A DNA stretch of 64,000 bases. It comes from Streptomyces deccanensis (GTDB taxonomy: Bacteria; Actinomycetota; Actinomycetes; Streptomycetales; Streptomycetaceae). A program made the position numbers and the translations under genes. Below the pieces are notes generated by a model. It worked only from the letters and a program-made list of their open reading frames with translations, did not search any database and had not been told where the DNA came from. The stretch spans positions 5,146,001-5,210,000 of the forward strand of contig NZ_CP092431.1 in assembly GCF_022385335.1 (NCBI RefSeq), in the 5' to 3' direction. Positions 54,900 to 62,834 of this stretch are shown in pieces (position 1 is the first letter of the stretch; each line of letters starts with the position of its first letter).

Positions 54900-55916
54900 A
54901 TGGACGCGAACGACGAGGTCTCGAACGCCCGGCGAGGGCCGGACGAGCCCGAGAGCGACGCGACCTCGGCGAACATGGATGCGTCCACGGCACCCTCGGC
55001 CCCGCCACCACCGGATCCGTCACCCGGACCACCGGATCCGTCACCCGGACCACCCGATCCGTCACCCGGACCTCCGTCACTCGGACCACCCGATCCGTCG
55101 TCGGGAGCACCGGATTCGTCATCGGGATCACCGGTGGAATCGCCGGAGGAGCCGTCCCTCGGGTCGCGAACGGAGCAGATAGCCGGGCCGGCTCAGCCGG
55201 TGTCCGGTATCGCCGCGTTGACCCTGCCGTACCAGATCGCCGTGGCGCTGGTGCTCGCGATCGTGGCGGTGGCGACCTGCGCGCACCTCGGGCTGGTGTT
55301 TCTGCACATAGCCCCCTCGAACACGCTGACGAAGCAGCACGGCCGGGCGGTGGACGAATGGGTCTATCCGGAGTTCGAGCAGAACTGGAAGCTGTTCGCG
55401 CCGAACCCGCTGCAGCAGAACATCGCGGTGCAGGCGCGCGCCGAGGTTCGCAGCGCTGACGGCGAGGTGAGCACGACCGGCTGGTACGACCTGTCGGCGC
55501 TGGACGGCGCCGCGATCGACCGCAACCCGGTGCCGAGCCACACCGAGCAGAACGAACTGCGTCGGGCCTGGGACTTCTACACCGCCACGCATGACGCCGA
55601 GCACCGCGCCACCTCGTCACGCGGCGATCTGTCCGAGCGCTATGTGCGCCGCATCGTCGTGATGCGCCTCGACCGTGAGCAGGCCGGCGGCCCCGGCGGT
55701 GAGATCGAGCGGATACAGCTCCGGTCCCGTACGACCAATGTGCAGCCGCCCGAGTGGAGCGAGGAAAAGGTGTCCGACAAGCCCGTCGTCCGTGAGCTGC
55801 CCTGGTGGTCGGTGACCGACGACGACCGGACGGACGCCGCCGACGCCGCTGACGCCGGCGACGCGGCCGGTGATGACCGGGCCGTCACCGGTCGGACGGA
55901 GGCGAGCGCCGGATGA
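54900..55916 (+). CDS. DUF5819 family membrane protein
   Basis: A 338-residue protein. Residues 1-95 are disordered and include a Pro/Asp/Ser/Gly tandem repeat. One membrane helix (LPYQIAVALVLAIVAVATCAHLGLVFLHI) is followed by an extracytoplasmic DUF5819 domain starting WVYPEFEQNWKLFAPNPLQQNIAVQARAEV, with a C-terminal Asp/Ala tail. ATG at 54900 has GGGGAG about 9 bases upstream; the GTG at 54876 is an alternative. Its stop overlaps the HTTM gene by four bases, so the two membrane proteins are made together. Function unknown. Confidence 0.85.
   Translation: MDANDEVSNARRGPDEPESDATSANMDASTAPSAPPPPDPSPGPPDPSPGPPDPSPGPPSLGPPDPSSGAPDSSSGSPVESPEEPSLGSRTEQIAGPAQPVSGIAALTLPYQIAVALVLAIVAVATCAHLGLVFLHIAPSNTLTKQHGRAVDEWVYPEFEQNWKLFAPNPLQQNIAVQARAEVRSADGEVSTTGWYDLSALDGAAIDRNPVPSHTEQNELRRAWDFYTATHDAEHRATSSRGDLSERYVRRIVVMRLDREQAGGPGGEIERIQLRSRTTNVQPPEWSEEKVSDKPVVRELPWWSVTDDDRTDAADAADAGDAAGDDRAVTGRTEASAG
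55011..55110 (+). repeat. 21-base coding tandem repeat in the DUF5819 gene
   Basis: CCGGATCCGTCACCCGGACCA at 55011-55031 and 55032-55052 (stated unit is 21 bases; the first 20 are CCGGATCCGTCACCCGGACC), with variant copies to about 55110. It encodes repeats of PDPSPGP. The array is in frame and could change length by slippage. Confidence 0.85.
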
Positions 55917-57259
55917 GTTCCATGAGCCCGCCCCACCCGGTTCCGCCGGTGAGCCCGCTGGGGCGCCTCGTCGCGGCGACAGGCAACGGCATCACCCGTG
56001 TCACCGATCGCGCGCTGGGCCCGTACCAGAGCGCGATCATCCGTATCGGCTTCTCCGCGACCTGGCTGCTGTTCCTGCTGCGCGAGTTCCCGCACCGGCG
56101 CGAGCTGTACGGACCCGACGGGCCCTGGAGCTGGGAGCTGGCCCAGCGACTGATCGCGGACAACGACGCCTTCACGGTGCTCATGTGGTCCGACAGCATG
56201 GTGTGGTTCGAGATCGTCTACGCCGTCGCCATCCTGTCGACCTTCCTGCTGCTGCTCGGCTGGCGCACCCGTGCCGTGAGCGTCCTGTTCATGGTCGGCG
56301 TCCTCTCGCTGCAGAACCGCAGCGTCTTCATGGGGGACGGCGGCGACAACGTCATCCACCTCATGGCGATCTATCTCGTCTTCGTCCGCTGTGGCCAGGT
56401 CTGGTCACTGGACGCACGGCGCACACGGCGCGTGCGCGAGCGCCTGGAGCGGGACGGCCGAGCGCAGGAGGACGTGGGCGGCCCCGTCCTGTGGTGTGTG
56501 CTCGGCTTCGCGCTGCTGGTGTCGACGTTCGGCGGTCTGATCCCCGGGGGCCTGCTGGGCGGCTGGCTCACGTTCTTCTGGGGGCTGTGGGCGGTGCACG
56601 GCCTGTGGTGGGTCGCCGGACGTATCGAGGCGGACACCAAGCCGCGTGCGCTGCTCGACATCGTCGGCAACCTCGCGCACAACGCCGCGCTGGCCGTGAT
56701 CATGGCCGAGGCGTGTCTGATCTACGCGGCGGCCGGCTGGTACAAGATCCAGGGCTCGCGCTGGCAGGACGGCACGGCCGCCTACTACCCGTTCCACCTG
56801 GACTATTTCTCGCCCTGGGGCACGCTCTCCGACCTGATGTCGTCCAGCGGCACGATGATCATGCTGGTGACCTACGGGACGGTGATCGTGCAGGTCGCCT
56901 TCCCGTTCACGCTCTTCAACCGGCGGGTCAAGAACGTCCTGCTGGCGGTCATGATGACCGAGCACGCCGTGATCGCCGTCGTGCTGGGGCTGCCGTTCTT
57001 CTCGCTCGCGATGATCGCCGCCGACGCCGTCTTCCTGCCGACGCCCTTCCTGAAGCGTCTGGGTGCCCTGGTGGCCCGTGCGCGTGACCGCGTCATGCGT
57101 CGTGTGCCGCCGGGGAGCGACCGCAGGATCCCGGGCCCGCGCGCCCCGGGGCAGCCTCCGCTCGCCCACGAGACGCAGGAGGAGCAGAAGACGCGGGAGC
57201 AGCAGGCGAAGCAGGAGAACGGGGCGACCGAGCAGCCCCACGTAGGCTTCACCGCATGA
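55913..57259 (+). CDS. HTTM-domain membrane protein (gamma-carboxylase-like)
   Basis: A 448-residue protein with about seven membrane segments and HTTM features: SAIIRIGFSATWLLFLLRE, LLLGWRTRAVSVLFMVGVLSLQNRSVFMGDGGDNVIHLM, and the cytoplasmic or periplasmic tail rich in Gln/Glu. HTTM is the membrane domain shared with vitamin K-dependent gamma-glutamyl carboxylase; bacterial members are mostly of unknown function. The ATG overlaps the DUF5819 stop by four bases, and its own stop overlaps the methyltransferase start by four bases. Confidence 0.85.
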   Translation: MSSMSPPHPVPPVSPLGRLVAATGNGITRVTDRALGPYQSAIIRIGFSATWLLFLLREFPHRRELYGPDGPWSWELAQRLIADNDAFTVLMWSDSMVWFEIVYAVAILSTFLLLLGWRTRAVSVLFMVGVLSLQNRSVFMGDGGDNVIHLMAIYLVFVRCGQVWSLDARRTRRVRERLERDGRAQEDVGGPVLWCVLGFALLVSTFGGLIPGGLLGGWLTFFWGLWAVHGLWWVAGRIEADTKPRALLDIVGNLAHNAALAVIMAEACLIYAAAGWYKIQGSRWQDGTAAYYPFHLDYFSPWGTLSDLMSSSGTMIMLVTYGTVIVQVAFPFTLFNRRVKNVLLAVMMTEHAVIAVVLGLPFFSLAMIAADAVFLPTPFLKRLGALVARARDRVMRRVPPGSDRRIPGPRAPGQPPLAHETQEEQKTREQQAKQENGATEQPHVGFTA

Positions 57260-58092
57260 ACGATCCGGTGAGCGCACCAGCGGACGGACCGGTGGCCGCT
57301 CCGGCAGACGGACCGGTCGTCGACCCCATGGGCGGATCGCACACTCGTCCGGGCGGCGACCCCGTGCGTGCCTGGCGCCGCCTCGTCGACACCGCCGTCC
57401 TGCTCGACGGTTTCCACGCCCTCAAGCACGCCGTGCGCTTCGGCGCCGACGTGTCGGTGGCCGTCACCGTGGACCGCGCGGCGGCGCTCGCCCTCGCCGA
57501 CGACCTGGCGCCGGACGTACGCGACCGGCTCGCTGGTCTTCTTCAGGAGGTCCCGGAGGAGACGTACCGGGCGCTCGTGGCGCGTCCGCATCCCACCGAG
57601 GTCGCCGCCCTGGCCGTACGCCCCTCGCGCGAGGCGCAGCTGGCCGCGCTCGCCCGCACGCCGCGCACCACCCCGGTCGTCGTCCTGGACAACCCGCGCA
57701 ACCTGGGCAACGCGGGGGCCGTGATCCGGCTGGCGGCCGGTTTCGGCGCGACCGGTGTGGTCACCACGGGCACCATGGATCCCTGGCATCCCACCGTGGT
57801 GCGCGGTGGGGCGGGGCTGCACTTCGCGACCGCCGTCGAACGCCTGACCGTGGCCGATCTGCCCCCGGGCCCCCTCTTCGCGCTCGACCCCGAGGGCGAC
57901 GACATCCGGGGGCTGAAGCTCCCGGACGACGCCGTCCTGGCCTTCGGTTCCGAACGCAGCGGTCTCTCCACCGAACTGCGCGCCCGCGCCGACCACTTGC
58001 TCTCGCTCCCGATGCGTCCCCAGGTCTCCAGCTACAACCTGGCGACGAGCGTGGCGATGACCCTGTACCACTGGAGCGCGGGCTCCTTCTGA
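57256..58092 (+). CDS. SpoU/TrmH-family RNA methyltransferase
   Basis: A 278-residue SPOUT-class 2-prime-O-methyltransferase. The three family motifs are NPRNLGNAGAVIRLA, AFGSERSGLS and SSYNLATSVAMTLYH, forming the knotted SAM-binding site. The N-terminal 40 residues are low-complexity, followed by a substrate-binding region. The target RNA (tRNA or 23S rRNA) cannot be told. ATG overlaps the HTTM stop by four bases; it is convergent with paaN. Confidence 0.9.
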   Translation: MNDPVSAPADGPVAAPADGPVVDPMGGSHTRPGGDPVRAWRRLVDTAVLLDGFHALKHAVRFGADVSVAVTVDRAAALALADDLAPDVRDRLAGLLQEVPEETYRALVARPHPTEVAALAVRPSREAQLAALARTPRTTPVVVLDNPRNLGNAGAVIRLAAGFGATGVVTTGTMDPWHPTVVRGGAGLHFATAVERLTVADLPPGPLFALDPEGDDIRGLKLPDDAVLAFGSERSGLSTELRARADHLLSLPMRPQVSSYNLATSVAMTLYHWSAGSF

Positions 58093-58152
58093 CGGGACGT
58101 CGAGGTGCGCCCCCGGCGTGGCCCCCAGGGGAGCGCCCAGGGGCGTGCGCCT

Positions 58153-59859
58153 CTAGGCCTCGCGCCGGACCTCCACCACCCGGAAGCGGTTGGCGACGAA
58201 CGCCCCGTCGCACAGCGCCGCGTTGGCCGCCGGATTTCCGCCGGAGCCGTGGAAGTCCGAGAACGCCGCGGTCTGGTTCACATAGACGCCGCCCGTGAGG
58301 TTCAGCGACAGTTGCGCGCACTCCTCCAGGCAGACCTCCTCGACGGCCTCGGCCACCTCGTCGGAGGTCGTGTACGCGCCGACGGTCATCGCGCCCTTCT
58401 CGGCGATGGTCCGGCGCAGCAGGTCCAGCCCGTCCGCCGTCGAGTCGACCGCGACGGCGAACGCCACCGGCCCGAAGCACTCGCTCATGTACGCGGCTTC
58501 GTCGTCGGTCCGCTCCCAGTACTTCCGGGCGCCGTCGAGCTTCACGATCACCGGCGTGCGGACGACCGCGTCCGGGAACTCGGGGTGGGTGACCTCTCGT
58601 GAGGGGAGCGCGACTTCGCCGAGCGAGGCGGCCGCTTCGAGGCGGGCCTTGACGTCGGGGTTCACGATCGCGCCGAGCAGTGCGTTCGCGCGCGCGTCGT
58701 CGCCGAGTAGGCCGCCGACCGACTTGGCGAGATCGGCGACGACCTCGTCGTAGGACTTGGCGCCCTCGTCGGTGGTGATGCCGTCGCGGGGGACGAGCAG
58801 GTTCTGCGGGGTGGTGCACATCTGGCCGCTGTACAGGGACAGGGAGAAGGCCAGGTTGGAGAGCATGCCCTTGTAGTCGTCGGTGGAGTCGACGAGCACC
58901 GTGTTGACACCGGCCTTCTCCGTGTAGACCTCCGCCTGGCGGGCGTTGGCCTCCAGCCAGTCGCCGAAGGACGTGGAGCCGGTGTAGTCGATGATGCGGA
59001 TCTCGGGGCGGATGGCCAGGTCCTTGGCGATGCCCTCGCCGGGGCGTTCGGCGGCCAGCGCGACCAGGTTGGGGTCGAAGCCGGCCTCGGCGAGGACCTC
59101 GCGGGCGACCTGGACGGTGAGCGCGAGCGGCAGCACCGCGCGCGGGTGGGGCTTCACCAGGACCGCGTTGCCGGTGGCGAGGGAGGCGAACAGGCCCGGG
59201 TAGCCGTTCCACGTGGGGAAGGTGTTGCAGCCGATGACCAGGGCGATGCCGCGCGGGACGGGCTTGAACCGCTTGGTGAGCGTGAGCGGGTCGCGCTTGC
59301 CCTGGGGCTTGCTCCACGCCGCCTCGTCCGGGGTGCGGACCTGCTCCGCGTACGCGTAGGCCACGGCCTCCAGGCCTCGGTCCTGGGCGTGCGGGCCGCC
59401 GGCCTGGAACGCCATCATGAAGGCCTGGCCGCTGGTGTGCATGACCGCGTGGGCGAACTCGTGGGTGCGGTCGCTGATCCGCTTGAGGATCTCGAGGCAG
59501 ACCGCCGCGCGCGCCTCCGCGCCCGCGTCGCGCCACGCGCGCTGGCCGGCCTTCATGGCGGGCAGCAGCGCGTCGACGTCCGCGTGCGGGTAGGTGACAC
59601 CCAGCTCGATGCCGTACGGGGAGGTCTCGCCGCCCACCCAGTCGTCGGTGCCGGGCTGGCCGAGGTCGATGCGGGTGCCGAGGAGGGCGTCGAAGGCGGC
59701 TTTGCCCTCGGCCATGCCCAGGCTGCCGTTCTCGCCGTACGCCTTGGGGTGCTCGGGGTGGGGCGACCAGTACGCGCGGGTGCGGATCGCTTCCAGGGCC
59801 TGGTCGAGAGTGGGCCGGTGCTTGGCGATCAGGGCGTGCGCGGACGGTTCGGCGGCCAT
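58153..59859 (-). CDS. paaN: phenylacetic acid degradation aldehyde dehydrogenase PaaN
   Basis: A 568-residue aldehyde dehydrogenase of the PaaN family, which oxidises the ring-opened semialdehyde of phenylacetyl-CoA degradation (or a related CoA-linked aldehyde). It has CNTFPTWNGYPGLFASLATGN, YTGSTSFGDWLE, the general base region YTEKAGVNTVLV and catalytic Cys348 in SGQMCTTPQNLLVP. Unlike PaaZ it lacks a hydratase domain. The ATG at 59859 has GAGGAG about 10 bases upstream. It is divergent from the paaH-type gene, with a TetR-type operator between. Confidence 0.92.
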   Translation of the reverse strand: MAAEPSAHALIAKHRPTLDQALEAIRTRAYWSPHPEHPKAYGENGSLGMAEGKAAFDALLGTRIDLGQPGTDDWVGGETSPYGIELGVTYPHADVDALLPAMKAGQRAWRDAGAEARAAVCLEILKRISDRTHEFAHAVMHTSGQAFMMAFQAGGPHAQDRGLEAVAYAYAEQVRTPDEAAWSKPQGKRDPLTLTKRFKPVPRGIALVIGCNTFPTWNGYPGLFASLATGNAVLVKPHPRAVLPLALTVQVAREVLAEAGFDPNLVALAAERPGEGIAKDLAIRPEIRIIDYTGSTSFGDWLEANARQAEVYTEKAGVNTVLVDSTDDYKGMLSNLAFSLSLYSGQMCTTPQNLLVPRDGITTDEGAKSYDEVVADLAKSVGGLLGDDARANALLGAIVNPDVKARLEAAASLGEVALPSREVTHPEFPDAVVRTPVIVKLDGARKYWERTDDEAAYMSECFGPVAFAVAVDSTADGLDLLRRTIAEKGAMTVGAYTTSDEVAEAVEEVCLEECAQLSLNLTGGVYVNQTAAFSDFHGSGGNPAANAALCDGAFVANRFRVVEVRREA

Positions 59860-59936
59860 GCTTGACCAACTCCTCACGTCAGAGGCTCTTCGTCGAGCTC
59901 TGACCTGGGCAGGAACAGGCGGACAGAGTTAGAGTA

Positions 59937-59950
59937 ACCGAACGATCGGT
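59937..59950. promoter_or_regulatory. PaaR-type operator between paaN and paaH
   Basis: ACCGAACGATCGGT, fitting the core ACCGnnCGnnCGGT reported for the TetR regulator PaaR of actinobacteria. It lies between divergent paa genes, 78 and 57 bases from the two start codons. The linked TetR gene is the expected regulator. Confidence 0.7.
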
Positions 59951-59974
59951 CGGGACAAGGGGGTCCGCCGCATC

Positions 59975-59983
59975 TGTGGACAA
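59975..59983 (-). promoter_or_regulatory. perfect DnaA box next to the paa operator
   Basis: TGTGGACAA, the complement of TTGTCCACA, 25 bases from the PaaR-type operator and 23 bases before the paaH start. Confidence 0.55.
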
Positions 59984-60006
59984 CCCCGTGCGGGAGGATC
60001 GCGCAC

Positions 60007-61524
60007 ATGACAGCACTCGACCTCAGCAGCCCCGTGGCCGTCGTCGGCGCCGGCACCATGGGCCAGGGCATCGCCCAGGTCGCGTTGGTCGCCGGCCACC
60101 CCGTGCGACTGTTCGACGCCGCCCCCGGCCGGGCCCGTGAGGCCGCCGAGGCGATCGGCGCCCGGCTCGACCGGCTCGTCGCGAAGGACCGTATGACCGG
60201 CGCGGACCGGGACTCCGCGCGCGCCCGGCTGCACGCCGCCGAGAGCCTCACCGACCTCGCGGACTGCGGCCTCGTCGTCGAGGCGGTCCTGGAGCGGCTG
60301 GACGTCAAACAGGAGCTGTTCCGTGCGCTGGAGGACATCGTCGGCGAGGACTGCCTGCTCGCCACCAACACCTCCTCCCTGTCCGTCACGGCCATCGGCG
60401 GTGCCCTGCGCAACCCGGGCCGTTTCGTGGGCCTGCACTTCTTCAACCCCGCGCCGCTGCTGCCCCTCGTCGAGGTCGTCTCCGGGTTCGCCACCGACGT
60501 CACGTCGGCCACGCGCGCGTACGAGCTGGCGCGCGTCTGGGGCAAGACGCCGGTCGCCTGCGCGGACACCCCCGGCTTCATCGTCAACCGCATCGCACGG
60601 CCGTTCTACGCGGAGGCCTTCGCGGTGTACGAGTCGCAGGCGGCCGAACCCGTCACCATCGACGCGATCCTGCGGGAGTGCGGCGGCTTCAGGATGGGCG
60701 CCTTCGAACTGACCGACCTCATCGGGCAGGACGTCAACGAGTCCGTCACCCACTCCGTCTGGCAGGCCTTCTTCCAGGACGTGCGCTTCACGCCCTCGCT
60801 CGCCCAGCGACGGCTCGTCGAGTCCGGCCGGCTCGGCCGCAAGACGGGACAGGGCTGGTACGACCACACCGACGGCGCCGAGCGGCCCGAGCCGCACACC
60901 GCCGAGCCGGTGCCCGCGCCGGCGTACGTCGTCGTCGAGGGTGACCTCGGCCCCGCCTCCGACCTGCTCGCCCTGATCCGGGAGGCGGGCATCCCCGTCC
61001 GCGAGGACGAGGAGGACCACGGCACCCGGCTCGTCCTGCCGAGCGGAGGCCAGCTGGCCCTCGCCGACGGACAGACCTCCGTGGAGTTCCGGGACGTCGT
61101 CTACTTCGACCTGGCGCTCGACTACCGCAGGGCCACCCGGATCGCGCTCTCCGCCTCCCAGGACACCTCACCGCAGACCCTCGCCGAGGCCACCGGTCTC
61201 TTCCAGGCGCTCGGCAAGGACGTCAGCGTCATCGGGGACGCCCCCGGCATGATCGTGGCCCGCACGGTGGCGCGGATCATCGACCTCGCGCACGACGCCG
61301 TCGCCAAGGGCGTGGCCACCAAGGAGGACATCGACACGGCGATGCGCCTGGGCGTCAACTACCCGCTGGGGCCCTTCGAATGGAGCCGCAGGCTTGGCCG
61401 GAACTGGGCGTACGCCCTCCTGGACGATCTGCACCTGCGCGACCCGTCCGGGCGCTACGCGCCGTCCCTGGCGCTCTACCGCCACGCCTACGCCTCCGAC
61501 AAGCGGGAGGGCACCTCCTCATGA
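60007..61524 (+). CDS. paaH: 3-hydroxyacyl-CoA dehydrogenase (PaaH type)
   Basis: A 505-residue NAD-dependent enzyme oxidising 3-hydroxyacyl-CoA, such as 3-hydroxyadipyl-CoA in phenylacetate breakdown. The NAD site VGAGTMGQG is at residues 13-21, the catalytic region includes LVVEAVLERLDVKQELF and VGLHFFNPAPLLPLVEVV, and PGFIVNRIARPFYAEAF starts the first C-terminal domain. A second 3HCDH C-terminal domain (VARTVARIIDLAHDAVAKGVA) makes up the long PaaH architecture of about 500 residues. ATG at 60007. Its stop overlaps the TetR gene by four bases. Confidence 0.92.
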   Translation: MTALDLSSPVAVVGAGTMGQGIAQVALVAGHPVRLFDAAPGRAREAAEAIGARLDRLVAKDRMTGADRDSARARLHAAESLTDLADCGLVVEAVLERLDVKQELFRALEDIVGEDCLLATNTSSLSVTAIGGALRNPGRFVGLHFFNPAPLLPLVEVVSGFATDVTSATRAYELARVWGKTPVACADTPGFIVNRIARPFYAEAFAVYESQAAEPVTIDAILRECGGFRMGAFELTDLIGQDVNESVTHSVWQAFFQDVRFTPSLAQRRLVESGRLGRKTGQGWYDHTDGAERPEPHTAEPVPAPAYVVVEGDLGPASDLLALIREAGIPVREDEEDHGTRLVLPSGGQLALADGQTSVEFRDVVYFDLALDYRRATRIALSASQDTSPQTLAEATGLFQALGKDVSVIGDAPGMIVARTVARIIDLAHDAVAKGVATKEDIDTAMRLGVNYPLGPFEWSRRLGRNWAYALLDDLHLRDPSGRYAPSLALYRHAYASDKREGTSS

Positions 61525-62111
61525 CCACCGCCAAGCGCGACACCTACACCCCGGAGACGCTGCTGTCCGTCGCCGTCCGGGTCTTCAACGAGCGTGGCTA
61601 CGACGGCACGTCCATGGAGCACCTGTCCAGAGCGGCCGGTATCTCCAAGTCGTCGATATACCACCACGTCACCGGCAAGGAGGAGCTGCTGCGCCGGGCC
61701 GTCAGCCGCGCCCTGGACGGTCTCTTCGGCATCCTCGACGAGGAACCCGCGCGCGCGGGGCGGGCGGTGGAGCGCCTGGAGCACGTCGTGCGGCGCATGG
61801 TCGAGGTGCTCATGAACGAACTCCCCTACGTGACCCTCCTGCTGCGGGTGCGCGGCAACACGGACACCGAGCGCTGGGCGCTGGAGCGGCGCCGCGACTT
61901 CGACCACCGGGTCGCCGAACTGCTGAAGGCCGCGGCGGCCGACGGGGACGTCCGGGGCGACGTGGAGGTGCGGCTCGCGACCCGGCTGGTCTTCGGGATG
62001 ATCAACTCGATCGTGGAGTGGTACCGGCCGGACGGGCGGGGCATGGGCGAGCGGGAAGTGTCCGAAGCGGTGGCGCACCTGGTCTTCTCGGGGCTGCGCG
62101 CGCCGGCCTGA
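61521..62111 (+). CDS. TetR-family regulator (PaaR-like)
   Basis: A 196-residue TetR protein with an N-terminal DNA-binding domain (TPETLLSVAVRVFNERGYDGTSMEHLSRAAGISKSSIYHHVTGKEELLRRAV) and a helical ligand domain. It is translationally coupled to the paaH-type gene by a four-base overlap. The same 14-base operator type occurs in the paaN/paaH and Lrp/bkdA promoter regions, so it probably represses all four units and responds to an acyl-CoA such as phenylacetyl-CoA (inference from family knowledge of PaaR). Confidence 0.88.
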   Translation: MTTAKRDTYTPETLLSVAVRVFNERGYDGTSMEHLSRAAGISKSSIYHHVTGKEELLRRAVSRALDGLFGILDEEPARAGRAVERLEHVVRRMVEVLMNELPYVTLLLRVRGNTDTERWALERRRDFDHRVAELLKAAAADGDVRGDVEVRLATRLVFGMINSIVEWYRPDGRGMGEREVSEAVAHLVFSGLRAPA

Positions 62112-62159
62112 GCGCCTACCGGGAGCGCGTGCGCCCAGGTGGGGCGCCCGGGCCTGCGC

Positions 62160-62660
62160 TCACCCGTCCGGTTCCACGTCCTCCTCCTCGAACACCAGCA
62201 GGGTCCGGGTGCTGAGCACCTCCGGGATGGCCTGGAGCTTGGTGAGGACGACCTCGCGCAGGGCCCTGTTGTCCGAGGTGTGCACCAGGAGCAGGACGTC
62301 GTAGTCACCGCCCACGAGGGCGATGTGGGCGGCGCCGGACAGCTGGCGCAGCTGGTCGCGGACCGTGCGCCAGGAGTTCTGCACGATCTTGAGGGTGATG
62401 TAGGCCGAGGTGCCCTTTCCGGCGCGCTCGTGGTTCACGCGCGCCCCGAAGCCCCGGATCACGCCGTCCTCGATGAGGCGGTTGATGCGTGCGTAGGCGT
62501 TGGCGCGAGAGACGTGGACCCGTTCGGCGACGGACCGTATCGAGGCGCGGCCGTCGGCCTGGAGCATGCGCAGGATGTCCTGATCTATGGCGTCCAGCGG
62601 TCGAGGGGGTGGCAGGGCCGGGCCGTGCTCCGGCGGCTCGGCCATTTGTTCAGGTGCCAT
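62160..62660 (-). CDS. Lrp/AsnC-family regulator (BkdR-like)
   Basis: A 166-residue Lrp-type regulator. The helix-turn-helix (LDAIDQDILRMLQADGRASIRSVAERVHVSRANAYARINRLIEDGVI) occupies about residues 22-75, and the ligand-binding RAM domain follows (VVLTKLQAIPEVLSTRTLLVFEEE). ATG at 62660 has GGGAGG-type sequence upstream; ATG at 62645 is an alternative. It is divergent from bkdA, the arrangement of S. coelicolor bkdR, and likely activates or represses the branched-chain keto-acid dehydrogenase operon in response to amino acids. Confidence 0.9.
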   Translation of the reverse strand: MAPEQMAEPPEHGPALPPPRPLDAIDQDILRMLQADGRASIRSVAERVHVSRANAYARINRLIEDGVIRGFGARVNHERAGKGTSAYITLKIVQNSWRTVRDQLRQLSGAAHIALVGGDYDVLLLVHTSDNRALREVVLTKLQAIPEVLSTRTLLVFEEEDVEPDG

Positions 62661-62718
62661 GTGCCCCCGCCTCCCTACCATGGACGTACTGCGTTCATTT
62701 GAGGCTGTGCAGAACCGT

Positions 62719-62727
62719 TTGTCCACA
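62719..62727 (+). promoter_or_regulatory. perfect DnaA box before bkdA
   Basis: TTGTCCACA, exact consensus, 35 bases from the PaaR-type operator in the divergent Lrp/bkdA promoter region. Confidence 0.55.
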
Positions 62728-62761
62728 GCCTGAGGGTGCCTGTAGCCAAAATGCGTCAACG

Positions 62762-62775
62762 ACCGAACAATCGGT
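62762..62775. promoter_or_regulatory. PaaR-type operator copy in the Lrp/bkdA promoter
   Basis: ACCGAACAATCGGT, differing by one base from the operator at 59937-59950. It lies 60 bases before bkdA and 102 bases before the Lrp gene. Shared control is inferred. Confidence 0.65.
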
Positions 62776-62834
62776 AGGTGAGACGCGTCACAGCCGTACC
62801 GCGTCCCTGAGCCACCCCCACGAGGAGGTGCCGT

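Noticed and set aside
53293..55620. Acyl-CoA dehydrogenase frame extended to 775 residues
   Set aside because: The extra N-terminus is Arg/Ser/Pro-rich antisense sequence; the GTG at 54573 has a good ribosome binding site and the normal family start.
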